The notes under the pieces are model-generated. The model had not been told where the DNA came from and ran no database searches. It saw only the letters and a list, made by a program, of their open reading frames with translations. A program made the translations under genes and the position numbers. Below are positions 9,587 to 19,918 of a stretch of DNA of 64,000 nucleotides, piece by piece; within the stretch, counting starts at the first letter, position 1, and every line of letters starts with the position of its first letter. This DNA is from Sphaerolaimus hirsutus (Eukaryota; Nematoda; Chromadorea; Monhysterida; Sphaerolaimidae), in NCBI GenBank assembly GCA_964036195.1, contig OZ038453.1, positions 23,646,352 through 23,710,351 on the forward strand, read 5' to 3'.

Positions 9587-11070
9587 ATACATAAACACCT
9601 TCCCGATCAAGTCCGGCCCCCCATTTTTTTTTTACTTCTGACGTCCTATCTCCTGTTCTAGGACGCGCCAGAAGCTGAAACTTGGGGTAGATATTGGCGC
9701 AACCCCCCTCTACTTCGCATGAATTGAAGGGGTCGCGGCAACCCCCTACAGGGTGGGTCGCCGAGTGCAAAAAAAATTTGCAGCTTTTTTAGTGTCCCAC
9801 ACAGGTCCGGCCCCCACTGATTTCTTTCACTGCGGGTGCCGTACCACCACCTGTGGGAGGGGTATTAATCTAAAATTTTGGGGATGTGTCGCCAACACCC
9901 CTCCCCTACTATACACTGGCCAGGCGGACTTTGGCAACTCACCACAGTGTGGGGTGCAAAGTTCAAAATTTATTAAAATGTTACTGTCCCACACGAGTAC
10001 AGCATCCAATTGAATTTCAAAAAATGGACACTTTTGTGTTGTTTTAACACTAATGTGGTTGACAATGTGAAATAAGCATGAAATATCCTCTAAAAATATC
10101 TTATCCAACCTAAAACTGCCCACCACATGAACCCCTCCCCCCAAGTGCGTGACAAAAAAATCACTTTTTACAACTTTTTCATCAGACACTTGAACTGCTG
10201 GTTTACAATGATTTTTAGAGGAGGGTTAAAGGTTTCAAATTGTGTAAAAAACCTTACCTCAAAAATGCCTTCATAAGAAAATTTGCTGGGGGTAAATTTA
10301 AAATTGTGAATTTTGCCTATTTTTGTTCCTGCAATGATGTCATTTTTACAATTTGAAATTCACCCCAGCACATTTTCTTATGAAGGCATTTTTGAGGTAA
10401 GATTTTTTACACAACTTGAGACCTTTAACCCTCCCCTATAAATTATTGTAAACCAGCCGTTCAGGTGTCTAATAAAAAAGTTGTAAAAAGTGATTTTTTT
10501 GTCACCCACTTGGGGGAAGGGGTTCATGTGGTGGCCAGTTTTAGGTAGGATAAGATATTTTTAGAGGATATTTCATGCTTATTTCACATTGTCAACCACA
10601 TTAGTGTTAAAACAACACAAAAGTGTCCATTTTTTGAAATTCAATTCGATGCTGGACTTGTGGGACAGTAACATTTTAATAAATTTTAAACTTTGCACCC
10701 CACACTGTGGTGAGTTGCCAAAAACCGCCTGGCCAGTGTATAGTAGGGGAGGGGTGTTGGCGACACATCCCCAAAAATTTTAGATCTATACCCCTCCCAC
10801 AGCTGGAGATACGGGACCCGCAGTGTAAGAAATCAACTGGGGGCCGGACCTGTGCGGGACAGTGAAAACGCTGCAATTTTTTTTCACGTATATGGCGACC
10901 CCCTCTATAGTGAGTCGCCGCTGCCCCATTTATTCATGCGGGGTAGTGGGGGGTTGCGCCTATATACCACCCAAGTTTTAGTTTTCCACCCCTCCCGCAA
11001 CCGGAGATATGGCCTGCTAAGTGAAAAAAAAATAGGCGGCCGGACTTGATCGGGAAGGTGTTTATGTACA
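9587..11070. mobile_element. 1.48-kb foldback element
   Basis: Two arms of about 700 bp in inverted orientation around a centre near 10325. Ends CATAAACACCTTCCCGATC / GATCGGGAAGGTGTTTATG with TA flanks. No transposase frame. Confidence 0.82.
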
Positions 11071-11085
11071 GTAGGTAGTTTGTAT

Positions 11086-11588
11086 CATAGTTGTAAAAAT
11101 GTATTTACTTTTACTCGATAAATACGTATACTCGAGTACAGATTAAATACGTTTACGTTTCCTCCGAAAAAAGTTCTGGTACTCGCTTTTACGTATACTT
11201 TTTGAAAGTACTCGAGTACAGAAAACGTATTTTAGATCATCTTTTATATAGGTTTTTAAAGGCATAGAAGGAAAAATGAGCTAAAAATACAGGAAACTAG
11301 TCGAAAATGGATATAGAACCAAAAATATAGTTAAACATAGTGTAAAATAGGTGAAAAGTTATGAAAACGACTGATTTTGAGAGACTTTTCTCAAAAAATT
11401 TGGCGACATTTCTCAAAAGTACTCACGTTTACGTTTGCTGCGGGGAAAAGTACGTTTACTCACGTTTACTCATGAGTAAAAGTAGAAAAAATCTACTTTA
11501 CGTTTTCTGTTTTAAAGGGGTGAGTAAAAAATAAATACTTTATGTTTACGTATACTTTGAAAAAAGTTCAGTACTTTGAACAACTCTG
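11086..11588. mobile_element. hAT-type MITE, TACTCGAGTA body
   Basis: Ends CATAGTTG / CAACTCTG, perfect TSD GTTTGTAT (11078-11085 and 11589-11596). Confidence 0.85.
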
Positions 11589-12256
11589 GTTTGTATAGCT
11601 ATAAGTTGTATGTTCTACGTTTGTATGTCCTAATATGTCCCGTTTGGTGACGTTTATTACCAGTCTTTGGTATGTAAAAGCCCGTTCTTTACTACGGTAT
11701 TTACGAAAATTTATGGCTAAATAATAAACCCCTAGAAAAAGCCCCCCTCCCTCGAAATACCCCCCCCCCCCCCCTCAAAATTTCCATTCTGGAAAAATGA
11801 AGCCTCTGGGTCTGGGGGTATTTCGAGGAAATACGGTATCAAGGAAATCAACATCAAGTACAGTCAATAAAAATCATATTTTATGTAAAATAAACATGAC
11901 GAGAGCCAAAATTTACCAGATAGAACAGTTCTTCCAAAAATTGGAAATTACGTTTGAAATCACAAATTGCAATGAACAAATGTAAATAGGTAATTGACTA
12001 TAGTCGAGATCCAAGTTATCTGAAAATGATGTTTTAACTTGGAACGATTTGCAACATAAATGTGTAAACATGAATATTTCCAGTGACAACACAAAGGGAT
12101 CCTCAAAAAAATGTGTGAAAAATGCGATTTTGTTATAAACATGGATACCTGTATACGCATTTTTATACAAAGCCCACGAACACAACAAAGATCTCAAGCT
12201 GCAGAAAGAAAATCGAGATTTTCAGATTTGAAATTGCATAAAAAATCAAATGCACG

Positions 12257-13087
12257 ATGGAAATAATTTGTGCAAAGTTTGCTATGGTGCTGTTTTCACT
12301 ATGCCTGATATTTGATTTCACTGCATCAGCAGGTTTGAACGTATTGGTGGCCCACGCACCAGTTGACACATTTATGTCAACTAGTCGATGTCAACTGGTC
12401 TGTGTCAACTCAGGTTACGGCTTCACGTGTCGCACAGCGATCTTCCAATGCATTTGCCGTGATTTGTATTTTTCAACATTGCCGCATGTGCATTTGGAGA
12501 TCGCTCTGCGACACGTGAAGCCAAATCTGAGTTGACACAACACAGTTGAGTTGAGTGGCTGAAATCTGAGTTGACTAATGTGTTAAGTATTGTGCGAGCC
12601 GCCATTTTATTTCTGCAGATGTTCCAAACTTTGAGACATGAGAAATCTACTAGAAACTATGGCACGTCCCAACTACCATTCCCGAAAATTTTAAAAATGA
12701 ACCTAAGAAAATCAAAAACTTTATATTCGGATGAGTAAAAATATGACTTATTTATGTTTATTTTATATTTTTTCTTGATTTTTCCAGAGTGACTGATCAA
12801 TATTCTTGTTTGAGTGCTCTGACATTGCATTTATTTAACTAGAATTTCGTGAAAATCATCATTTTTGATATATTTATCTAGGTAAAATCATCCCATCACA
12901 CACAGGTAACCATAACACCTTAATCCAACGCAAATACGATATATTCCGTCGCAAGCGAACAAACGACGCCATAGGCTTCACCAATTTAACAATGATGTGC
13001 CGCCAGGCCAGAAACAGAAGGGCTTGTATGAAAATCTGCATTGTTAACTTGAAACGAGGGTGTCCATATTATGGGGTGGTGGGATAG
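12257..13087 (+). CDS. Secreted cysteine-rich peptide precursor 1
   Basis: Two-exon gene (12257-12332 and 12906-13087), 85 aa, with a phase-1 intron right after the signal peptide. Exon 1 encodes a signal peptide (MEIICAKFAMVLFSLC...TASAG). Exon 2 begins after CACACAG and encodes a propeptide ending in the furin/prohormone-type site RRKR. A mature peptide of about 42 residues follows, with four cysteines spaced C-X8-C-X3-C-X7-C and a C-terminal PYYGVVG. Architecture (signal, pro, tetrabasic site, cysteine-rich core) is that of a secreted hormone, antimicrobial peptide or venom-type peptide; I recognise no named family. A palindromic element sits just inside the intron and an introner-type MITE lies 25 bp after the stop. 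Confidence 0.7.
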
Positions 13088-13112
13088 TGCTGACAGGTAA
13101 ATTTGGGACCAG

Positions 13113-13380
13113 GTGCCAGTCCCAGACCCTGTAAAATGTCGTGTGTCATGTAATTTACCGTGTAAGATGTCATGCGTCATGTAATTTACAGGTCTTTCAT
13201 TTACATAACATTTTACAGGTCTTTCACATGACACATACATGACCTCCAGGGAGCAGTCACGCGCCATGTAAAATGTGATGCAAATTCCCATAGTGTAAAA
13301 TGCCCTGTAAAAATGTCAAATTCTTCTTGGATTTTTTTGCTGACCATTCTGCATTTTACAGGGTTTTTGAGTGGCCCCGA
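13113..13380 (+). mobile_element. Introner-family MITE
   Basis: Left end CAG|GTGCCAGTCCCAGACCCTG; right end degraded (CAGGGTTTTTGAGTGGCCCCGA). It lies just downstream of peptide gene 1. Confidence 0.7.
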
Positions 13381-13856
13381 CCCGGGTCGATGTGATTTCA
13401 ACTTCAAAATTTTATTCTCCATTGCCAGGCTACATTGTCTAAATATAACTTCACTCATTTGTTGGGCATTTATTTTTGCCATCTTGTCAGAATTTTAATG
13501 TTATTGTGTGAATTGAATTTAGGACCAGAAACGATATCGCTTAGTCAGTTTTATTTTTTAAATTATGTCAATTCATGTCAACCTGTCAAAAATGCACCCT
13601 GTAGATGAAAATCATATAAATAGGCACATATTTTATTTATATACGGTTTATCTAACTTCGGCAACGTTAGCTAAATAGTGACTGGTTTACAACGACCAAA
13701 ATCCCAAATTTATAGCGACTGATAGGTAGTTTTGAATATAATGATTCAATTTAATTTGTGACATTCGTCGCACGCAAATACCTACGTAAATGCTATGTGC
13801 ATTTAAGTTGTTGTAAAAATGAAAATTACAAAATGTAAATTTGATTGTATTATTTC

Positions 13857-13862
13857 TATAAA
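13857..13862 (+). promoter_or_regulatory. TATA box of peptide gene 2
   Basis: TATAAA 96 bp upstream of the ATG, inside a roughly 150-bp segment conserved with the upstream region of peptide gene 3. Confidence 0.55.
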
Positions 13863-13952
13863 GCGTGCCGTGTTCAGTTTCAGTACCAATCAAAGCAGAC
13901 TACTTTTTGAGCCTTCCAACTTCCACGCAAAAGGGCAAATAAATATTTCACA

Positions 13953-15575
13953 ATGAAAACCGTCCAAAGTGATGCACTTTTCTTGATTTTCCTCCTCTGT
14001 TCAGTGTGTGCGGCGCTTTGCTCTGCTGCCCCGCTCAAAACAGGTGCGGTGAGATTTTTTTTATATTTGTGCAGTTTGAAAATTCTACAAACATTCGACA
14101 ACCAAAACTTAAATAAGGATTATAAATCTTATATAAACACATGACTTTATCAGCATGGGGATTCCATCAGGGGGCAGTCCCACCCAAGCCCTGTAAAGTG
14201 TAAAGTAAAGTGTCAAATGTAAAGTCAAATGCAAAGTAAAGTGTCAATCAAAACAAAAAAGAAAAGATTTTATTACTGAACTTTGCATGACAATAGACAG
14301 TTTACTTTGCATTTGACTTTACATTTGACACTTTACTTTGCATTTGACTTTACATTTGACACTTTACTTTACACTTTACAGGGCTTGGGACTGCCACCAG
14401 TAGTGCTGTAAAAAAGCGCCAGGACTTTGGCGCCAAGCGTGCATTGTGCATTCCAGCACCAAAAGCGCCATGGCGCTTTTTCTTTTGGCGCTAGCGCCAG
14501 GCATTTTCTTTCTGGCGTCAGTTAACAATAGCGATAGCTTGAATAACTCTTGATCCAGTAAAGCGATCGCAGCCATATTTTGTTGACAGCTTTCCTATTT
14601 AGTTGTTAATGGTCACCTAAAATTTGACCTTGATTCGACAGCCCAGTGTCAAGTTATTCAAAATCTAAAGCGTTGGTCTAAATTGCCGCACCCTGTACTT
14701 TGTGAAAGTAGCGTTGTACCGTATTACCTCGCATTAGCCCCCCCCCCCTCAAAATGGGCCGGGGGAATAATAAACCCCCCTGGAAATACCCCCTCCAGAA
14801 TGATGTACATCATGTATGCAGTGTACATGATGTATTTATTACTGCTTATTTGTATCGCTGCTACATAGTCTTGTTTGTGTAGCAGTCTACGTTTTTATGT
14901 TCAAATATATCCTATTTGGACGCATTTATTACCAGTTTAGTGTACGAAAATGCCTACTCTTCAGCACGATCCTTACGAAAATTTCTGACGAAATAATACC
15001 CCCCCCCCTCGAATTAACCCCACCTCAAATTTTGCTGGCGAAATAATTAACACCCGTATTGCGGTATTTCGAGGTAATAAAGTATGTTAAAACACCCAAA
15101 TCGCACTTCACTGGTAATCACAATTCCATTACAGGGAACCACAAAACCTCTATTCGATGCAAATACGACACTATGCAGCGAACAAACGACAGTATAGGCT
15201 TCACCAATTTGACAATGATGCGTGCGTTGAACAATAGGAAATGCCGTGTGGGGTCAATAGGAGTTGCGTGCCTTCAGGGAAACCAGGTGGCAGTCCCAAG
15301 CCCTGTAAAGTGTAAAGTAAAGTGTCAAGTGTAAAATCAAATGCAAAGTAAACTGTCAAGTGTAAAGTCAAATGCAAAGTAAACTGTCAATTGTCATGCA
15401 AAGTTCAGTAATAAAATCTTTTCTTTTTTGTTTTGATTGACACTTTACTTTACATTTGACTTTACATTTGACACTTTACTTTACACTTTACAGGGCTTGG
15501 GACTGCCCCCAGGCGGCTTGTGAGAAATTCTGCAGTATGATCCTAAAACCGGGGTGTCTAAATTATGTGGGATAG
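13953..15575 (+). CDS. Secreted cysteine-rich peptide precursor 2, split by a MITE intron
   Basis: Exons 13953-14043, 15135-15286 and 15513-15575 give 101 aa. Exon 1 encodes signal peptide MKTVQSDALFLIFLLCSVCA... and ends in phase 1, as in gene 1. Exon 2 shares GNHKTSIRCKYD and RTNDSIGFTNLTMM with gene 1. The 226-nt intron 15287-15512 is exactly one MITE copy, starting GTGGCAG and ending CCCCCAG. Removing it keeps frame and joins to ACEKFCSMILKPGC, the homologue of gene 1's ACMKICIVNLKRGC. About nine bases that encode RRK in gene 1 are missing, so the tetrabasic site is reduced to a single QR. It carries additional cysteines. It may be diverging in function or decaying. A TATA box lies at 13857-13862, 96 bp before the ATG. 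Confidence 0.62.
14171..14400 (+). mobile_element. Introner-family MITE in intron 1 of peptide gene 2
   Basis: CAG|GGGGCAGTCCC ... GGGACTGCCACCAG; CAG on both sides (14168-14170, 14398-14400). The arms form a long inverted repeat of AAAGTGTCAAATG-type sequence. Confidence 0.8.
14715..15085. mobile_element. ACCGTATTACCTCG MITE in intron of peptide gene 2
   Basis: C-rich subterminal tracts and inverted GGTATTTCGAGGTAATA end. Confidence 0.75.
15287..15512 (+). mobile_element. Introner-family MITE as intron 2 of peptide gene 2
   Basis: 226 bp, CCAG|GTGGCAGTCCC ... GGGACTGCCCCCAG|G. Both splice dinucleotides lie at the element/TSD borders and the flanking exons are in frame. Confidence 0.88.
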
Positions 15576-16304
15576 TGCTGACAGATGAAATTGGGATAGC
15601 GTTCCAAAATTTCGAGAGTTTTATATTTTTTAATATGAAAATAAAAAAAAATCTTTTATTTTTTTAATTTTTTCTCCATTTTTGCCGCAGAGATCAAATT
15701 ATTTTTGTTTTATGAGAAGAAAATATTAAAAACGTATCCTTTATGTTTTCTCTGCGTTTTTCAGAGAGATTCAATTGAGGCGTCCAATTCTGAAAGTCAA
15801 CAAGTCCAAAATATGAAAATTTCGAGTTAGGCTCGGAAACGTCATCTGGGGCAACTCCCGCACATTTTTCATAATTTTCCATAAATTTCCAGACCTCACA
15901 TGCCCATACGACATAGTGCCAAATTTGACATTTTTAGCAAAAAATGCAAAAAATTTCAGCAAAAAGTCCACTTAGTTTTGGGCCGGGCATAAATTTTTGC
16001 CATCTTGTCAGAACTTGACTGTGATTGTGTGAATTGAATTTGGGACCAGAAGATATATCGCTTAGTCAGATAACTGTTGATGTACGTACCTATTTATGTA
16101 GAATAAACTATCAAATATGAACCCTGTAGATGAAAATAATAAAAATACAGATTTTATGTACGGTAAAATAGCATACCTAATTCAGATGCTGATGAACACT
16201 ACGGTAATTCTAGCATGAAAACCTTGTTTTTTTGTTTTGTTTTTGAACTGTTTAATACCTGGATCATGAATTGATGGAATGCATTCACGCAAGGAAAAAA
16301 GTGC

Positions 16305-16432
16305 AAGTTCCGAGAAAAAAATAACTCCCCCCCCCCGCTTGAATAACGTTCCTTCTTGAATAACTCCCCCTCCAAAACTTCTGACGCAAAAATAACTCCC
16401 CTGGGGTCTTATTCGAGGATATACGGTATGTA
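16305..16432. mobile_element. ACCGTAT-family MITE fragment
   Basis: AACTCCCCCCC tract and CTTATTCGAGGATATACGGTA end. Confidence 0.6.
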
Positions 16433-16649
16433 CATATTTTATATACGGTAGCATATCTAACTTCGGTAGCATTAGCTAAATCGTGATCGATTTACAACGA
16501 GCAAAATCCCAAATTTCTAGCGACTGATATGAATCATTCGATCTATTACATCATAAAAATATGAATTTGTGACATTGGTCACATGCAAATACGTATTCCG
16601 TCGTTGTAAAAATGAAAATTGCAAAATGTAAATTTGATTGGATTATTTT

Positions 16650-16655
16650 TATAAA
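16650..16655 (+). promoter_or_regulatory. TATA box of peptide gene 3
   Basis: TATAAA 91 bp upstream of the ATG, in the same conserved context as in gene 2 (CAAAATGTAAATTTGATTG upstream, TTTTTGAGCCTTCCAACTTC downstream). Confidence 0.55.
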
Positions 16656-16740
16656 GCATGCCGTATCCAGTTTCAGTGCCAATCAAACCACACTACTTTT
16701 TGAGCCTTCCAACTTCCAAGCAAAAGGTCAAATAAACACA

Positions 16741-18106
16741 ATGAAAACCATTCGAAGTGATGCACTTTTCTTGATTTTCCTCCTCTGTTCAGTGTGTGCG
16801 GCGCTTTGCTCTGCCGCCCCAGTCAAAACAGGTGCGGTGAATTTTGAAAATTAATTTTTACAGTTTGAAAATCTTACAAACATTCCACAATCAAAACTTT
16901 CAAAGCTAATAAACCTTTTATAAACACATTTGGATTTACCAGCCAGGGATTCAGTCAACTACTTTGAACGGATATAAAAAATGTTTAGCTGTGGTATGGT
17001 AAACTCAAATTACTGTCTATACTTGAATAATCCCCCAGGCAATTATTTTTCGCCGGACTTTTTTTTTTTGGGGGGGGGGCTATTCGAGCGGGGACTTATT
17101 ATATTGTAAAATTTTAAAGCATGTTTCTATTAACTGATTTCATGAAATATGTTTTATTTATTAAATAACGTGCAAGTTTTGTTCAAATTGGATGCAAAAA
17201 TCATTATTGTTTATATGCCTAAAGGGGATTATTCTATGGGTTTTTATATTTTTCTTACATATTTCCCTGAAATACCCACAGGGGGTATATTTTTCAGAGT
17301 GTGTGTGGCGTCAAGCACAAAAACTACGGCGTATGAAAAATTACGTAAAGTGACGACTGTTAAGCTTGACAAAAAAATTAAAAGATAAAACAACAAATTC
17401 AGTCACAACAAAGTACACATACACAGGAACAGTTAGAGATATCAATGCCTAAATTTAAAAGCAATCACCGATATCTAAAAATAATCCAAAAAGCTCCAGT
17501 AAGTTCCCGAGATATGAATTTTACACCAAAATTCAGTATTTGTTGACAAATCAAATGAAAAATATTGCCAAAAATTGTGAAATGTTGTTGGCAAATTGTG
17601 AAATCAGCTTGTCTAGATATCTCCGCCTTCTTGTGTATTCGTAATTTGTTGAGACTGGACCTGCGCCAGTCCCAGACCCTGTAAATTGTTTAAAAAACCC
17701 TATAAAATGTCCTATAAAAAACCTATAAAAGACCCAGTAAAATGTCATGTAAATGATCCTCATGTCATGTAAAGTGTCATACCTATGTATCAAATTGTAT
17801 TGTATCGTATCCAAATCTTATGTCGAAAAGTAACACTTTACAGAGTATTTTACATGACCCATGACATTTTACAGAGTCTTTTACACTTTCCAGGGCCCGC
17901 GACTACCCCCCTGTCGTTTCACCTTAAACTTTTCGTCAAACTATAAATTACCCTACACAGAGAACCAGGACATTCAAAGTTCAAACGGCCGCAAAAATGA
18001 CGTGATTTTCCGCCGCAAACGAGCAGGCAAATGTAACATGCGAACTAATCCAAGGGCGTGTACACCCTGCGATTGGGTTCCGTCTGGGTCTACTAACTGT
18101 GATTAA
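16741..18106 (+). CDS. Secreted cysteine-rich peptide precursor 3
   Basis: Exons 16741-16831 and 17961-18106, phase-1 intron, 78 aa. The signal peptide (MKTIRSDALFLIFLLCSVCA...) is nearly identical to gene 2. Exon 2 encodes a short propeptide (GRKNDVIF), then RRKR, then a mature peptide of about 27 residues: AGKCNMRTNPRACTPC followed by DWVPSGSTNCD. The cysteine spacing is C-X8-C-X2-C-X9-C. Signal exon and promoter are shared with gene 2, while the mature part has diverged strongly. That is the pattern of defence or venom peptide families, or of receptor ligands after duplication. A TATA box is at 16650-16655. A MITE of the introner family (17664-17913) lies in its intron, 47 bp before exon 2. 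Confidence 0.67.
17664..17913 (+). mobile_element. Introner-family MITE in intron of peptide gene 3
   Basis: CTG|CGCCAGTCCCAGACCCTG ... CGCGACTACCCCCCTG; CTG on both sides. Confidence 0.75.
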
Positions 18107-18599
18107 TGATTAATGGTTGTGAAATGGGTGCATTTTGGTCGGCAAAGCTTACACTCATAATTTTCCACAAAAAAAAATTCAACTGTTTTTTGACATTTTT
18201 CATGACATTACACACTTTTTTGTGTGACATTTGACATTTTACATGGTTTGGGAGTGACACCTGGTGGCCGTTCAGTGCACTTCCCTGCAAAGTGTTAAAT
18301 GTCATGTAAAATGCCTCACGTGGGTTTTAATTAGTATTGCTGCATTTTTGATGCATTTTCAACCAAAAATATCCAGAAAAAATCGAAAACACTTTTCGAA
18401 TATCGATATTTCCATGCAGTCAAACGTCATGCAAAATGTCAAAAGTTCATAGTGATAAATTTTTTTTCATTTTTATTTTAATGGAGACATTTTAGTACTT
18501 AACTTTTTTTACTGTGTAGTGTGCGGGGCGGCTCCGTGGTGGAATGTTTTCTGAAAAATAATCACGATTAGCATTCCAAAATGGGTGTTTTTCAGAAAA

Positions 18600-19255
18600 T
18601 ACAATTGAGGCCTCTACTTCTAAAAGTCGACAAGTCCACAAAATGTGATTTTGAGTAAATCGCATTTTAAGTTTCCGATCCAATTCCAGGCCTGTGGTGC
18701 GTGGCCTATTTGGCTCTCTCATGCTTTCCATTCAGTTCCATATGTTGACAATAAAATGTCAAATTTTCAGCCCCTGCTCTCAACCTATGTGTGAAAAATA
18801 GGGTGTCCATAGATTTCCATTCGGTCAGAGCAAAACTGTTTTTGGGAGGGAAATGGACTTGTCGCATTCTTGCAGTAGAGAACATTTTTGTTCCCGGCGA
18901 CGACCAAGCTGCCTTATGGGCAATTTATGGACTTGTCGACTTTTAGAAGTATCTGTCCATGACGGACATATCACATTTCTTGCTATTTTTTTCCCATTAA
19001 AAAGGGACGAAGAGGATGGACTTGTCGACTTCTTGCTCTAAACTAAGTGGACTTGTCGACTTCTTGCCCGAAATTTTTGCATTTTTCCCAAAAAATGTCA
19101 AATTTGGCACTTTGCCATATGGGCATGTGAGGTCAAAAAATTTATGGAAAATGATAGAAAAATATGCGGAAGTAGCCCCAGATGACGTTTCCGGGCCTAA
19201 CTCGAGATTTTCATCTTTTGGACTTGTCGACTTTTAGAAGTAGACGCCTCAATAA
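18600..19255. repeat. CTTGTCGACTTTTAGAAGT repeat element
   Basis: The motif recurs in both orientations at 18616, 18928, 19018, 19051 and 19217; downstream of PRCC. Confidence 0.55.
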
Positions 19256-19918
19256 AATATAATCTCAGAAAATCTCTCAAAAATAATCTATTGAATATCT
19301 CTCAGCAAAAACGCAGATAAAAGATAAATGATATTTTTTTTATTTTCATATTAAAAATATATATAAATCTCCCGAGATATTTGGAATGCTAATCATCATA
19401 TTGCGTTTTTAGTTGACATTTGAATATGAATGCTAATTGGAAGTTTTCGTTTTCTCCACATACCGTATTATCTCGAATTACCACGAAAAATACTGATAAA
19501 TGCTTTTGGAATTTTTATCGAGCACGTATTTAGATTATAATGGTGGCAGCCAATAAATACAAATTTGCGCAATAAGAAGTTAAAAAAAGAACATTTCCGT
19601 ATTCAGATAGCGCAATAAATATCATTGATCGAAATTTTATGGATAAACTCAAAATCGCATAGAAAAAAAGTTACAAATAAAGCCAGTACCGTACCCAGTA
19701 ACCTATCAAAAAACAATATTAGTCACAATAAATAGATTAAAAAATATTACTGGGCATTATGTATTTTAAATGACATTTTACCGGTGCGGGACTGGCAACA
19801 GGCGGTAAAAAATTACAACATAAAGAGTATGGCGGCCCGCACACTAGTTGACACACGCGTGTCAACTAGTTTACGGGCCGCCTAAAACAAACGTAGATTA
19901 TCCAACCGAAAACGGAAT

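Larger units (their letters stand above)
9440..11839. mobile_element. ACCGTATTTCCTCG element split by insertions
   Basis: Left arm 9440-9575 and right arm about 11690-11839 (GGGTATTTCGAGGAAATACGGTA) enclose the foldback and the 11086-11588 MITE. Confidence 0.75.
13460..16740 (+). repeat. Tandem duplication of the peptide-gene upstream unit
   Basis: The sequence from about 13460 (TTTTTGCCATCTTGTCAGAA) recurs from about 15985. The two copies align through the promoter to the signal-peptide exons at 13953 and 16741. The second is lengthened by a MITE at about 16310-16432. Confidence 0.65.
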
